Assembly (NCBI RefSeq): GCF_000367365.1
Contig: NZ_BARF01000016.1
Span: 1 to 64,000 of the forward strand
DNA length: 64,000 nucleotides
DNA from: Streptomyces prunicolor NBRC 13075
Lineage (GTDB): Bacteria > Actinomycetota > Actinomycetes > Streptomycetales > Streptomycetaceae
Direction: 5' to 3'
The notes beneath the pieces were generated by a model, which did no database searches, was not told the origin of the DNA, and worked only from the letters and a program-made list of their open reading frames with translations. Positions 8,157-17,720 of the stretch are shown here, one piece after another (the first letter of the stretch is position 1; every line of letters begins with the position of its first letter). The translations under genes were made by a program, and so were the position numbers.

Positions 8157-8531
8157 ATGAGTGGGGGCAAGCCCGAGGCCGAGGAACGGGAACTGTTGGT
8201 CCGGCTGCTCGTCGGCGACGACGAAGCCTCCGTGGCCGCCTCGGAGGCCCTCTTGGGCGGCGCCGCCCATGCCGTGTGGGACGGGACCTGGCCGGCCGAG
8301 CGGTATGCCCACACCTATGCGGTCAGGCTCCGGCACACGCGCCGGACGGGCGTCGAGACCCTGAGCCTTGAACGGGCGGTGCGGCTGCTCGGCCTGCACG
8401 GCCGGCCGGTGCGGCTCGGGCAGATCACGGCTGCCGACGGAGCGTGGATCCACCTGCTCTTCCTCACCGAGGACGGCGACGCGCTGGTGGCCTGCACCGG
8501 CGTACGGCGGGCGACGGGCTCACCTCCGTGA
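8157..8531 (+). CDS. hypothetical protein
   Basis: A 124-aa protein starting at ATG 8157 after GAGGGGA. The frame continues further upstream, but codon usage there is poor. It is acidic and rich in Leu, Arg and Glu (EERELLVRLLVGDDEASVAASEALLG), with a VRLGQITAADGAWIHLLFLTEDGDALVACTGV strand-rich C-terminal half. No membrane segment or catalytic motif is seen. It is the first chromosomal gene right of the AICE and converges with the membrane protein gene at 8552. Function unknown. Confidence 0.55.
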   Translation: MSGGKPEAEERELLVRLLVGDDEASVAASEALLGGAAHAVWDGTWPAERYAHTYAVRLRHTRRTGVETLSLERAVRLLGLHGRPVRLGQITAADGAWIHLLFLTEDGDALVACTGVRRATGSPP

Positions 8532-8551
8532 GCCGGTGAGCGTGGCCGGCC

Positions 8552-9163
8552 TCACCACCCGCAGTCGATGTCGGTCATTCCTCCTCGGAGCACCGGATCG
8601 GTACTCGTACCGCTGATCACCAGCAGCCCGCCGTCCTGCTCCCAGTCCAACTCGTACGCGCCGTCGGCGATGGGCCGGTACCCGTCGTCGACCACCCAGG
8701 AGCCCGCCTCGCCCAGCGCCAGGCCGGTGCGCCCCACCGCGTACGCCTCGCCGTTGCCGATCATGAGGAACGACGTCTCCCGCACCACGGCCGTACAGCC
8801 GCCAGGGCCCGTGGGGCGCAGCACGTAGTACCGCGCGTCCAAGTCGCCCACCGCTCCCCAGGCGATACCGAGCGTCCCCACGCCGATCAGCACGGCGCTC
8901 ATCGGTGACACCCACCTCGCTCGTGTCCCCGCGAGCCGCGTGGCCTGCGCCCGTCCGGCCGCCCGGAGGAAGGTCCACCACAGGGCGAGGGCGAGCACGA
9001 AGAGAACACCGCTCACCTCCCAGTCGGGGACCACGTGCCCCCACACCAACAGCAGGAGGTCGCTCCAGCTGGCCCAGGCGGCGAGAGCGAGGCTCCCGAC
9101 TCCCGCCGCCGTGAAGGTGCCGGGCGACAATCCCTCGCCGTGCCGTATTCCTGCTTCGGTCAT
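8552..9163 (-). CDS. membrane protein of unknown function
   Basis: A 203-aa protein with about three hydrophobic segments: around 19-42, 52-68 and 87-107. The C-terminal 95 residues are predicted extracytoplasmic and contain two Cys (in GGCTAVV and DIDCGW) that could form a disulfide. The first ATG encodes MTEAGIRHGEG; its ribosome site is weak. It lies downstream of the divergent-looking surface-protein gene and is transcribed in the same leftward direction. No family is recognised. Confidence 0.6.
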   Translation of the reverse strand: MTEAGIRHGEGLSPGTFTAAGVGSLALAAWASWSDLLLLVWGHVVPDWEVSGVLFVLALALWWTFLRAAGRAQATRLAGTRARWVSPMSAVLIGVGTLGIAWGAVGDLDARYYVLRPTGPGGCTAVVRETSFLMIGNGEAYAVGRTGLALGEAGSWVVDDGYRPIADGAYELDWEQDGGLLVISGTSTDPVLRGGMTDIDCGW

Positions 9164-9236
9164 GGCGGGTACGACTCCCCGGACGCGCCGACAGTTGCGC
9201 CGGGAACCGGAGAACCGCTGGGCGGTCGCTGTCGCC

Positions 9237-10661
9237 TCAGCCCTGACCGGGCTTGCGGTCCCGCAGCAGGACGAGGGTCGTGGCGCCGATGCCGACCAGG
9301 CCGAGGGCGAGGACCGTGATCATCGGGGTGATGCCGGAACCGCCGGTCTCGGCGAGGTTCGTGTCGACGGTGGTGCCGCCGACCGTCGCGGGGCTCGGCT
9401 CGCTGAGCGTCTGCGTCACGGCACCGCCCGCGTCGCTCTGCGTGCGGCAGTCGAGGACTCCGGCGAACCGCTTCGCGTAGCCGTTCGGCGCCGTGATCGT
9501 GAAGTCGTAGACCTGGTCCTCCTGGAGCGGGATCGTCACCGTCGCGGACTTCCCGGCGTCGATGCCGTGCTCGACGCCCATCAGCTCGAAGGTGAACGTC
9601 TCGTCGCCCTGGTTGGCCGCGGTGACGTCCAGGCCGCCGTCGGCGCAGTTCTTCTGAGCCGACAGTGCCGGTACGGCACCGCTCTCCGCCCAGTCCGCGC
9701 TCGCGGCGGCGGAGACCGTCGACTCGCTGGAACCGGCGAGGATCTGCGTCTGGCTTCTGCTCTCGGAGGTGAAGGCCCGGCCGACCGGCACGGTGGTGGA
9801 GGCCTGCACGGTCAGGTCGGCGGACCCGGCCGTCGCGTCCTCGGGCACGTCGAAGAACACCTGGCTGCCGTCCGCCGCGGACGTGACGACCTTGCCGTCC
9901 TTGTCGACGATCCGCACCCCGGTCGTGGCGGCGTCCGCGGGCGGTGTCACCGTCACCCCGCTCGCGTTGGTGTGCACGGTCACCGGGCCGAGCCGCTCAC
10001 CGGGGTGCCCGGAGACCGCGGGCGGGTCGAGGGTCAGCGAGGCCTGCGGCTCCGCCACGTTCCGCGCGCTCTTCTCCAGGTAGTCCGCGAGCTTCTCGGC
10101 CTGCGGGTCGACCGCGTCGACGTCGGCGCCGTCCGAGTAGCGCCAGATGGCCACCTGCGTACCGGCCGCCGCGTCCTGCTCGGTCAGGCCCTTGGTGCCG
10201 GCCTTCGCGGAGAGCGCGGCGAGGTCGTTCACCTGCGGGTAGGAGTGCTGCAGGATCCAACGGATCTTGCCCGCGCTCTTGTTGGCGCCCAGCGACGTGC
10301 CGCTCCACGCGGTCTCGTGGTACTTGGCGTCCCGCTGGGTGGGGTTCTGGAGATCGACGCAGTACGTCTGGAGGGTGCCGCCGCCGTCCACGGACATCTC
10401 GAACAGGCCCGCGGAGACCTGCTGGTCGCCCGTGTCCGCGTGGATCACGGCCTCGCCGTACGTCTTGAGTCCGCCTATCGTCGCCGTCGCCCCGCCCTGG
10501 GTCTGCGGTGTCTCGTCGGCGACGGCCGGGCCGGCGCCGGCCAGCACTCCGGCGGCGACGAGTCCGCACGTCCAGGTCGCGGCGACGAGGCGCACGGCAC
10601 CCCGGCGACCGCGCAGGGACAGCGCGGGGAACGCAGACAACACGGACAACGCAGATGACAC
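9237..10661 (-). CDS. sortase-anchored Cys-Gln thioester (TQXA) surface protein
   Basis: From a GTG at 10661 with AAGGGGA just upstream, the gene encodes 474 aa. A signal peptide ends at about 48 (GAGPAVA-DE). The TQXA domain holds Cys101 in LQTYCVDL and Gln169 in AAGTQVAIW; in this family the two side chains form an internal thioester able to link covalently to partner surfaces. A middle region of two or three beta-sandwich modules follows. The C-terminus is a complete sorting signal: LAETG at about 436-440, a hydrophobic helix, then RDRKPGQG. LAxTG is the motif of Streptomyces class E sortases. The protein is therefore wall-linked and exposed. The frame could extend 16 codons upstream, but that adds no better start. 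Confidence 0.88.
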   Translation of the reverse strand: MSSALSVLSAFPALSLRGRRGAVRLVAATWTCGLVAAGVLAGAGPAVADETPQTQGGATATIGGLKTYGEAVIHADTGDQQVSAGLFEMSVDGGGTLQTYCVDLQNPTQRDAKYHETAWSGTSLGANKSAGKIRWILQHSYPQVNDLAALSAKAGTKGLTEQDAAAGTQVAIWRYSDGADVDAVDPQAEKLADYLEKSARNVAEPQASLTLDPPAVSGHPGERLGPVTVHTNASGVTVTPPADAATTGVRIVDKDGKVVTSAADGSQVFFDVPEDATAGSADLTVQASTTVPVGRAFTSESRSQTQILAGSSESTVSAAASADWAESGAVPALSAQKNCADGGLDVTAANQGDETFTFELMGVEHGIDAGKSATVTIPLQEDQVYDFTITAPNGYAKRFAGVLDCRTQSDAGGAVTQTLSEPSPATVGGTTVDTNLAETGGSGITPMITVLALGLVGIGATTLVLLRDRKPGQG

Positions 10662-10931
10662 GGAATTCCCCTTCGAGCAGGACCCGTCGACGTGGGGGTG
10701 CGGTCCCACCAGCAGAATCAGAGCACCGGGAACTGTGCCCGAGCTATGCCCGGCATCCTAGGGACGCGGGCGCACCGCCTTCTCCAGTCGGGTCATCGGA
10801 TAACCGATCCGACTCGGAATCGTTATCCCCAAGATCGCCTGCGAGCAGGGCTTATCGACAAATCCACCGGGTCTTTCGGAGCGCATTCATCGATAAGCCG
10901 CAGTTCGATCAGCTCGGGGCATTCACTGACA

Positions 10932-11435
10932 TCACGTCACCACGAGCGGCTCTGCCCGGTGTTGGTCGGCGGAATCGGCACGGGTGGCGGAATCGGCGTC
11001 CGAATCGCCGGCCGAATCCCCTCCCGGTGTCTCCCAGTTGGGCTCCGGCCGGGGCGGAGAGGCCGCCGTCTCCTGCTTGTTGGCCCGGCGGAAGGCCGAG
11101 GTGCCGCGCGCCAGGTCGTGACCGATCGCCACAGCGTCGATGTCCGCCGAGGACCAGTTCGGCTGTCCCTCGCGTACTTCCGTCCGCACCTTCAGCCGGC
11201 CCTGGACGACGACGGGGTCGCCGACCGACAGCGACGCCGCCACGTTCGTGGCCAGTTGGCGGTTGGCCCACACCGTGAAGAAGTTGGTGTGGCCGTCCGT
11301 CCAGACGCTCTTCTCGCGGTCGAAGTAACGCGAGGTCACCGCGAGCCGGAACCGCGCCGACGGTCCCGTCGCCAGATCCCGGTACATCGGCTGGGTCGCC
11401 ACATTCCCGACCGCGCAGATCGTGGTGTCGTTCAT
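10932..11435 (-). CDS. ssbB: single-stranded DNA-binding protein, SsbB type
   Basis: A 167-aa OB-fold SSB: the N-terminal 110 residues include TICAVGNVATQPMYRD, ARFRLAVTSRYFD, FFTVWANRQLATNVAASL and GDPVVVQGRLKVR, the typical SSB strands. The C-terminus ends HRAEPLVVT and lacks the acidic DDDxPF tip of replicative SsbA, which marks the SsbB paralogue. In S. coelicolor SsbB is needed for normal chromosome segregation during sporulation. The ATG is preceded by GGAGGG seven bases upstream. Neighbouring dynB/dynA also act in sporulation septation, a link known from S. coelicolor and S. venezuelae. Confidence 0.9.
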   Translation of the reverse strand: MNDTTICAVGNVATQPMYRDLATGPSARFRLAVTSRYFDREKSVWTDGHTNFFTVWANRQLATNVAASLSVGDPVVVQGRLKVRTEVREGQPNWSSADIDAVAIGHDLARGTSAFRRANKQETAASPPRPEPNWETPGGDSAGDSDADSATRADSADQHRAEPLVVT

Positions 11436-11611
11436 CGCTCATCCCTCCCTGGCCCGGCCCCGCGAGGCCGGGCGGAAACGCGTACGGGCCCGTCCCGTAC
11501 GGCTGCAGTCAGACTGCCTCCGCCGAGCCGGGCCCGCTGAGCCCTGTGGACCACCGCCCACCTGTGGAAAACCTCATCACCCGGACGAGCGAACGACGTC
11601 CGGACCCCGGT

Positions 11612-13627
11612 TCACCCGGCCCCGATGCCCGCCCCCGTGACCCGCCCGTACTGCTCCCGCACCTCCCGGTACCGCAGCAGCTCCGCGGCCAACGGATCGA
11701 GCACCCGCGCCCGTCCACACCCCGCGGCCGCCTCCCGCAATCGCCGCTCGGCGTCGAGGCCGTAGCGCCGGGCGGGACCGCGGGCCGCGAGCCGGCAGCT
11801 CCATTCGACGAGCGGGCCGCCGATGATGCCGGCCACCATCAGCAGCACCGGCACCCCGAGATTCGGTGCCATGAACCCGATGATCTGGCCCACCAGCCAC
11901 AGCCCGCCGACGACTTGGAGGATCGTCATGGACGCCTGCGCCAGTACGGCCGCCGGCCACCACCCCGGCCGCGGTGGCCGCCCGACCGGCAGCCCGGCCC
12001 GCGTCGCCAGCTCGTCCAGCGCCTCGGGCAGCCCCTGCGCCCCGCGTACGGCCGCCTCCCGCACCGCCTGTGCCCACGGCGCCGGCAGCCCGCCGGAGGC
12101 CCGGTCGGCGACCGTACGGACCGCCTGTTCGACGCGCTGGCGTGCCGTGGCCTCCTCGTCCGCCTGGGCGCGGACCTGTAGTCGGCCGGTCGCGGGTTCA
12201 CGCCGGTCGTTGTACCAGCGCCACAGCCGCAGCCAGGGCGTGCCGCAGGCGCGGTTGGCGTTGCGCAGCCAGGCGCGTTCGGCCGCCTCGCCCGCCGCGG
12301 TGGCGCCCACCGAGTCCGCGAGCCGCGCGGCGAACTCGTCCCGCGCCTCCTCGCTGAGCCCGGTGCGCCGCCCCGTGGCGTACACGGGTCGCAGTCGCCA
12401 CGCGGCGGCGTCGACATCGGCTGAAATTCGCCGTGCCGCTGCTCCACGATCCGCCACGAACTGGCCCAGAACCTCGCGCAGTTCGGGGATGCCGTCCCCG
12501 GTGAGCGCGGACAGGGAGAGCACGGTCGCGCCGGGTTCGCCGTACTCCCCCAGGGCGATGCCGTCCTCGTCGAGCAGTCGACGCAGATCGTCGAGGACCT
12601 GGTCGGCCGCCTCCCCGGGAAGCCGGTCGATCTGGTTGAGGACGACGAACATGACCTCCGCGTGACCCGCCATCGGCCGCAGATAACGCTCATGGAGGAT
12701 CGCGTCGGCGTACTTCTCCGGGTCGACGACCCAGATGACCGCGTCCACGAGGGCCAGCACCCGGTCCACCTGCTCGCGGTGCGCCACGGCCGCCGAGTCG
12801 TGGTCGGGCAGGTCCACCAGGACGAGCCCGCGCAGCTGGGCCTCCATCTCGGCGCTCTGCAAGGGGCGTCGGCGCAGCCGTCCCGGAATGCCGAGCCGGT
12901 CGATGAGGGTGGCCGCGCCGTCGCTCCAGCTGCACGCGATGGGCGCGGCGGTGGTGGGCCGTCGTACGCCCGTCTCCGAAATGGCCACTCCGGCGAGCGA
13001 GTTGAACAGCTGCGACTTGCCGCTGCCGGTGGCGCCCGCGATGGCGACCACGGTGTGCTGCCCGGAGAGCCTGCGCCGCGCCGCCGCCTCGTCGAGCACC
13101 CGCCCCGCCTCCGCGAGGGTCCCGCTGTCGAGCCGGGTCCTGGAGAGCCCCACGAGTTCCCGCAGCGCGTCGAGACGGGACCGTAGCGGCCCGTCGTACG
13201 CCAACGGGGCCGGGACCTGCGCGGTGTGGTGCGCGGCGTGCACGGCCTGCGCACGGGAGGCCCTGATCTCCACGGCGGCGGCCTGCTGCGCGGCGGTGGT
13301 CTCGTTGACCCGCCGCGCGATCAGCCCGTCGTCCCAGGAGCCGGTCGCTTCCTCGGGGTCCGTGGGGCTCGACGGGTTCGCCGGGTTCGCCGGGTCTGCG
13401 GATGCCTTGGATTCCGTACGACCGGAGGTGTCGGCCGACACGCGCGCGTGGTCGTCGGCGTCCTCCGGGTCACCCACTTCCGCCGCGTCCTTCGCGTCCG
13501 GCGCGTCCTCTACGGGGAGGCGGTTACCGGATGTTCCCTCTGAACCGCCCTCTACAGGGGAGGGATCGGCGTGATCCATCTCGTCCGTGTGTTCGTCCGT
13601 GTGGTCCTGGTCAGTGACGGCAGTCAC
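11612..13627 (-). CDS. dynB: dynamin-like GTPase with membrane helices
   Basis: A 671-aa GTPase. The first 100 residues are acidic and low-complexity. The G domain has the P-loop GATGSGKS (198-205), a switch-like RPTTAAP, G3 VLVDLPDHDS and G4 LNQID. Two hydrophobic segments at about 570-590 and 598-615 (VVGGLWLVGQIIGF; VPVLLMVAGIIGG) insert it into the membrane. Streptomyces DynB works with DynA to stabilise FtsZ rings during sporulation septation. The GTG at 13627 lies 3 bases after the dynA stop, with GGAGAGG inside the end of dynA, so the two are translationally coupled. Confidence 0.8.
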   Translation of the reverse strand: MTAVTDQDHTDEHTDEMDHADPSPVEGGSEGTSGNRLPVEDAPDAKDAAEVGDPEDADDHARVSADTSGRTESKASADPANPANPSSPTDPEEATGSWDDGLIARRVNETTAAQQAAAVEIRASRAQAVHAAHHTAQVPAPLAYDGPLRSRLDALRELVGLSRTRLDSGTLAEAGRVLDEAAARRRLSGQHTVVAIAGATGSGKSQLFNSLAGVAISETGVRRPTTAAPIACSWSDGAATLIDRLGIPGRLRRRPLQSAEMEAQLRGLVLVDLPDHDSAAVAHREQVDRVLALVDAVIWVVDPEKYADAILHERYLRPMAGHAEVMFVVLNQIDRLPGEAADQVLDDLRRLLDEDGIALGEYGEPGATVLSLSALTGDGIPELREVLGQFVADRGAAARRISADVDAAAWRLRPVYATGRRTGLSEEARDEFAARLADSVGATAAGEAAERAWLRNANRACGTPWLRLWRWYNDRREPATGRLQVRAQADEEATARQRVEQAVRTVADRASGGLPAPWAQAVREAAVRGAQGLPEALDELATRAGLPVGRPPRPGWWPAAVLAQASMTILQVVGGLWLVGQIIGFMAPNLGVPVLLMVAGIIGGPLVEWSCRLAARGPARRYGLDAERRLREAAAGCGRARVLDPLAAELLRYREVREQYGRVTGAGIGAG

Positions 13628-13630
13628 CGG

Positions 13631-15238
13631 TCACCTCTCCTTCTGCAGTACGGACAGCGCGGCGATGAGTTCGGCCTGGGGTTCGGGGTGCACGTCGAGG
13701 GCGTCGAGCGGGGCGAGCCGGCGTTCGCGCTCGGTGTGCACGACCCGGTCCAGATGGTCGTTGAGCAGACGCCCGGCGCGGTCGCGCAGCCGCAACGCGC
13801 CGTGGGCGCCGATCCGTTCGGCGAGCCCCTCACCCGCGGACCGCGCCCTACGGCCGCCCAGCAGCGCGGTGGCGACCAGGGCGGCGACGACCTCGGGGTC
13901 GGACGCGATACTCCGGTCGAGGTCGGCCACCTCCTCCTCGGCGTACTCCTCCAGCTCGCGCCGCCACCGCCGTACGGCCATCCCGATGCGGTGCTCGGCG
14001 CTCTCCAGCGACGGATCGCGCTCGGTGAGTTCTGGGGCGCCCGCAGCCGGTTCGCGGCGCCAGGCGTCCTCCACGCGCTCGTCGGCGGCCGTGACGGCGC
14101 ACAGCAGCAGTGCGGCGAGGCTCTCCGCGAGGGCGTCGAGGAGCTCACCGGCGGAGCAGTCGAGCGGGAAGGCACGCCAGCGCTTCAGCGCGTCCCCGGC
14201 GAGCACGGCCCCGGCCTGCAACCGCCCCCGCACACGCGCGTGCTCGCTGTCGTACGCCCCCTCGACGGCGGCCGTGAGCCGTAGCGCGGCGGCGTACTGG
14301 GCGGCGGCGGCACTGGCCAGTTCGGGCATCCGCGACTTGAGGGAGTCGAGGACGCCGTAGGCCGTGCGTGCCATCGACTCCTGCCGGGCGCCCGGGTCCT
14401 GGGTCTGCTGCACGAGCCAACTCCGCAGGGTGGCCACGGCACTGGCCGGAAGCAGCCCCCCACCCCAGGCGGATTCGGGCAGTTCGGGCACCGTGAAGCG
14501 GGGTACGTCGCCGAGGCCCGCCTTGGCGAGCAGGGCGCCGTACTGTCGCGAGACCTCGGACACGACCTGGTGGGGCACCCGGTCGAGGACGGTCACCAGG
14601 GTCGCGTTGTGCTCCTTGGCCGTGCGCAGCAGATGCCAGGGCACGGCGTCGGCGTAGCGGGCGGCCGTGGTGACCATGACCCAGATGTCGGCCGCGCAGA
14701 TCAGTTCGGCGGCCAGCACCCGGTTGTCGGCCACCAGGGAGTCGATGTCGGGCGCGTCCAGGAGGGCGATCCCGCGCGGGAGGGTGTCGGCGGTCTCGAT
14801 CCGCAGCACACGCATACCGTCCTCACCGGGGAGGAGCAACTCGTCCCCCGGGTCCTGATGGGGCACCCACACGCGCGTGAGGTCGGGCAGCACCCGCATG
14901 CCGCTGAACCAGTGATGGTCCTCCGGGTGGCAGACCAGCACCGGTGTGCGGGTCGTCGGCCGCAGCACGCCGGCCTCGCTGACCCGGCGCCCGACAAGGG
15001 AGTTGACGAGGGTCGACTTGCCCGCGCCGGTGGAACCGCCCACCACGGCCAGCAGCGGTGCTTCGGGCTCTTTCAGGCGGGGCACCAGATAGTCGTCGAG
15101 CTGGGCGAGCAGTTCGTCGCGGTTGGCACGCGCGCGTGGAGCCCCCGCCAGGGGCAGCGGGAAGCGTGCGGCGGCGACACGGTCGCGCAGGGCGGAGAGT
15201 GCGTCGAGCAGCTGAGGCCGTACGTCCAAGGTCACCAC
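13631..15238 (-). CDS. dynA: dynamin-like GTPase, soluble partner
   Basis: This encodes about 535 aa from the GTG at 15238; ATG 15277 is a longer alternative, and neither has a clear ribosome site. The GTPase core begins with the P-loop [12 protein letters not shown] (about 67-76), then [11 protein letters not shown] (switch I Thr) and LLDAPDIDS (G3). No membrane segment is seen; the C-terminal half is helical, as in bacterial dynamin-like proteins. In Streptomyces DynA acts in one complex with DynB at sporulation septa. The promoter is probably in the 15,240-15,400 region, just before the tRNA-Arg gene on the opposite strand. Confidence 0.8.
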   Translation of the reverse strand: MVTLDVRPQLLDALSALRDRVAAARFPLPLAGAPRARANRDELLAQLDDYLVPRLKEPEAPLLAVVGGSTGAGKSTLVNSLVGRRVSEAGVLRPTTRTPVLVCHPEDHHWFSGMRVLPDLTRVWVPHQDPGDELLLPGEDGMRVLRIETADTLPRGIALLDAPDIDSLVADNRVLAAELICAADIWVMVTTAARYADAVPWHLLRTAKEHNATLVTVLDRVPHQVVSEVSRQYGALLAKAGLGDVPRFTVPELPESAWGGGLLPASAVATLRSWLVQQTQDPGARQESMARTAYGVLDSLKSRMPELASAAAAQYAAALRLTAAVEGAYDSEHARVRGRLQAGAVLAGDALKRWRAFPLDCSAGELLDALAESLAALLLCAVTAADERVEDAWRREPAAGAPELTERDPSLESAEHRIGMAVRRWRRELEEYAEEEVADLDRSIASDPEVVAALVATALLGGRRARSAGEGLAERIGAHGALRLRDRAGRLLNDHLDRVVHTERERRLAPLDALDVHPEPQAELIAALSVLQKER

Positions 15239-15560
15239 ATGTGAAGAATGCCCAATTTTGGGGGAATTCTGAAGCATATGCGCATGCCTGCGCGCCGACG
15301 GAACACAACGGACGGAAGGGATGACTGGGGCAAGGGCACAGTCCAGGCATAACGAGTGCACAACACCCGTGGCGCGGGGCACCAAAAGCGATGCACGATT
15401 CGTACCTGCCTGCGATTATCAGGACCGCTTCACTGAACCTCCACATCGAGCCACGGAGGTGAAGCAACAGGGACAAGGACCCGGGAGCCCTATCCTTGTC
15501 CCCGGCAACGTCACGGACCGGCCCACACCCGGGCACACCACGACCGAGGCCACACACCCG

Positions 15561-15633
15561 GCCCCCGTAGCTCAGTGGATAGAGCAGGCGCCTTCTAAGC
15601 GCTTGGCCGCAGGTTCGAGTCCTGCCGGGGGCG
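15561..15633 (+). tRNA. tRNA-Arg (anticodon UCU)
   Basis: A 73-base cloverleaf. The acceptor stem GCCCCCG (15561-15567) pairs with CGGGGGC (15626-15632). The D arm is GCTC...GAGC, the anticodon stem GGCGC/GCGCT carries loop CTTCTAA (anticodon TCT), and the T arm contains GGTTCGAGTCC. The 3' CCA is not encoded. It reads AGA, a rare codon in high-GC Streptomyces. Confidence 0.96.
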
Positions 15634-15639
15634 CCCAGC

Positions 15640-16948
15640 TGTAATCCACGTTTTTGCAGGTAAGGCACCTTCCCCCAGCTACCGACGGCCCCGCCTTCCG
15701 GTCGCACGTTGCCCTCTTCCCCGCAGAAGGCTTCCGATGCTCTGCATGGGTATCGCCCAGACAGACGCACCTTTCAGTGCTTCCGCTGTGCAGCGGCCTT
15801 CCCGGAATCCGCCTCCGTCCCGCACCGGTGTGCTACGGCAAGACTTCGGCATCAAGCGGGGGTGCGTGTCCGACCCGCCGCTCCTCCAAGGTCCCTGCGG
15901 CCCACCAGACGGCCCGCCTCGCCCACCTTCCCGGAGACCTTCCGCGTCCCCCGCTCCCGACAACCGCACCACCCTGGCCGTCGCCTTCTTCGGTTCCGGC
16001 CTGATGGCCCTCGTCGCCGTCCAGGCGCCCGCGCCCATCCCCGCGCTACCCCTCGCCTGGGCCGCGCTGTACGTGTTCCTACGGCCCTGACTCCGGCGGA
16101 CCCGCTCTGCCTCCTGCCTCACACGGGTAGCCGGCCTGGCGGGCCGCTGACCCGGCTCGGTACGGATCGGTGCGGCCCGCAGGTGGCCGGGGTGCAGAGG
16201 CTGGATCGTTCCAGTCCAACGGGCCTGCGGGCAGCGCTGATCCGCTGTGGGGCGCTGCCCGTGAGCAACAACTGCCGACCCGGGCCGCTCGTCCCGGAAG
16301 AAATGGCGAGTGTCTCGCGAGACGTTTCACCGGCCTGTCGGCGGAAGCGCGGTGACCGGGCGCACGCAGGTGTCGCACACCAGCAGGGCCACCACCTCTC
16401 TCCCGGCCGGCCGGGGTAGTCGGTCTTGCCCAACTGCCAGCAGCCCCTGGGGAGTACGCCGTGCACCCGGGATGGAACAGCGGATCGAGCAGGCCCTTCA
16501 GGAACGACTCGTGGCGCATCGCGAGAGCGTCGGCGCCGACCCGGCTGCCCGGAGCCTGCTGCCGGTGGGGGCCGTCGCTCTGGCCGCCCTCGCCCGTCTC
16601 GCGCGTAGCTGGCAGCTGGGCACCCGGCCCGCCTGTCTGCCCGAAGTGCTGATGAGTGCCTCGCGAACCCTCGGAGCCTTGCGCGGCACGTACGGGAGAT
16701 GGTCTGTTGCCGCCTCGGGTGGCACCGCTGGACAGATCCGCACGAGGAGAGGAACACAAGGCGCACGAGGGGAAGTTGCCTTTGCGCCCACTCATGAACT
16801 AAATCACGCCACTTCAGTTCCTTTTACGTTGCGCCTGCAACGCGTGATGCGAGAAGCTGTTCGAAACGCTGTGAGCCATGGGCGGCGCAAGAGGACACCG
16901 TGGCAGACGAGTAGCCGTCATGCACAACACACTTACGGGGGTGGGTGA
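15640..16948. other. 1.3-kb stretch without a convincing gene; possible decayed DNA
   Basis: No frame here has both a good start and consistent coding bias. Fragments stand out on the plus strand: a hydrophobic run ending FLRP at 16090, and a helical stretch from an ATG at 16472 (starting MEQRIEQALQERL) whose GC3 bias fades after about 75 codons while the frame runs on to 16948. Both look like remnants. The stretch directly follows the tRNA-Arg gene, a common integration site, so a degraded mobile element is possible. The last 150 bases are less GC-rich and probably carry the promoter of the ESX locus. Confidence 0.5.
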
Positions 16949-17281
16949 ATGAAGTTCGACATGGGGTCGACGACCCTGTCGGATCTCGGCAAGAGCACCG
17001 TCGGTTCGAGCGACGACCTGGGCACGCTGATCAAACTCCTGATCCAGGCGGCACAGCCGCTGGAGGGGAAGTTCAACGGGGCAGGCAAGGCCGCCTTCGA
17101 CACGTTCAAGGCGCATGCGGATGAGATCACGAACGAGTTGAACGGCTCACTCGGCGCGATCCTCGGCGGCCAGTCGGGTATGGACACCGCGTTCGGCACC
17201 GGCGATGTGGAGCTGGGCGACAACGCGCACCAGAACATGGGCGCCGCCAACTTCAACGCGGCCCGCTTCGGCGCGCGCTGA
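16949..17281 (+). CDS. WXG100/ESX small secreted protein
   Basis: A 110-aa protein with the size and helical-hairpin profile of WXG100 proteins: TTLSDLGKSTVGSSDDLGTLIKLL, a turn at FNGAGKAAF in place of the strict WxG motif, then AFDTFKAHADEITNEL. A C-terminal tail rich in Gly and Asn follows. The ATG is preceded by GGGGGTGGG. It opens a run of small ESX genes and is probably a substrate or chaperone of the secretion system encoded downstream. The absence of the exact WxG tripeptide is the main caution. Confidence 0.7.
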   Translation: MKFDMGSTTLSDLGKSTVGSSDDLGTLIKLLIQAAQPLEGKFNGAGKAAFDTFKAHADEITNELNGSLGAILGGQSGMDTAFGTGDVELGDNAHQNMGAANFNAARFGAR

Positions 17282-17349
17282 CCGCCGCGGTCGGTAACCA
17301 AGTCCTCAAGTCGCCTTCACCATTGCTGTTTTCAAGGGGGAACCCGCTC

Positions 17350-17661
17350 ATGGGTCAGAACCAGGACCGCCGTTCGTACGACATCGGCGCCTCCACCGAG
17401 GTCCAGGGCAGCCTCGCCGGCGTCATCGGCCAGTTGGAGCGCGTACTGACCGACCGCGACCGCGCGGTAAAAGCCGCGATGGCCGACTTCACCGCGGACG
17501 GCGTCGCCGACGAGTACCACGGCAAGGAGCTCCGCTGGCACAAGGCCGCCGGCGAGGTCCGCGAGATCATCCGGCTGGTCCGCTCGACGCTGGAGCAGAA
17601 CGACGGGACCGCACAGTCGACGCTGGCCAAGGCGAAGTCGGCCGTCGACAACATCGGCTGA
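17350..17661 (+). CDS. ESAT-6-like protein
   Basis: From ATG 17350 (AAGGGGG upstream) the product is 103 aa. It has two predicted helices, SLAGVIGQLERVLTDRDRAV and WHKAAGEVREIIRLVRSTL, separated by a central GVADEYHGKELRW segment that replaces WxG. NCBI annotates close Streptomyces relatives as pore-forming ESAT-6 family proteins, as I recall; the pore activity is not visible from sequence. It likely pairs with the preceding protein and travels through the ESX channel. Confidence 0.7.
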   Translation: MGQNQDRRSYDIGASTEVQGSLAGVIGQLERVLTDRDRAVKAAMADFTADGVADEYHGKELRWHKAAGEVREIIRLVRSTLEQNDGTAQSTLAKAKSAVDNIG

Positions 17662-17720
17662 CGCGGCGGCAGGCATACGCCGGTCAGATGCCCGGCAGCA
17701 CGGGGACGAGGGGGAACGTT

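Noticed and set aside
8940..10658. 572-codon rightward frame opposite the surface-protein gene
   Set aside because: Arg/Gly-rich shadow of the TQXA protein, which shows signal peptide, thioester pair and sorting motif on the other strand.
16310..16948. A 212-codon rightward gene before the ESX locus
   Set aside because: Codon bias fades after about 75 codons from ATG 16472, no ribosome site, and the tail is non-coding in character; kept only as a remnant note.
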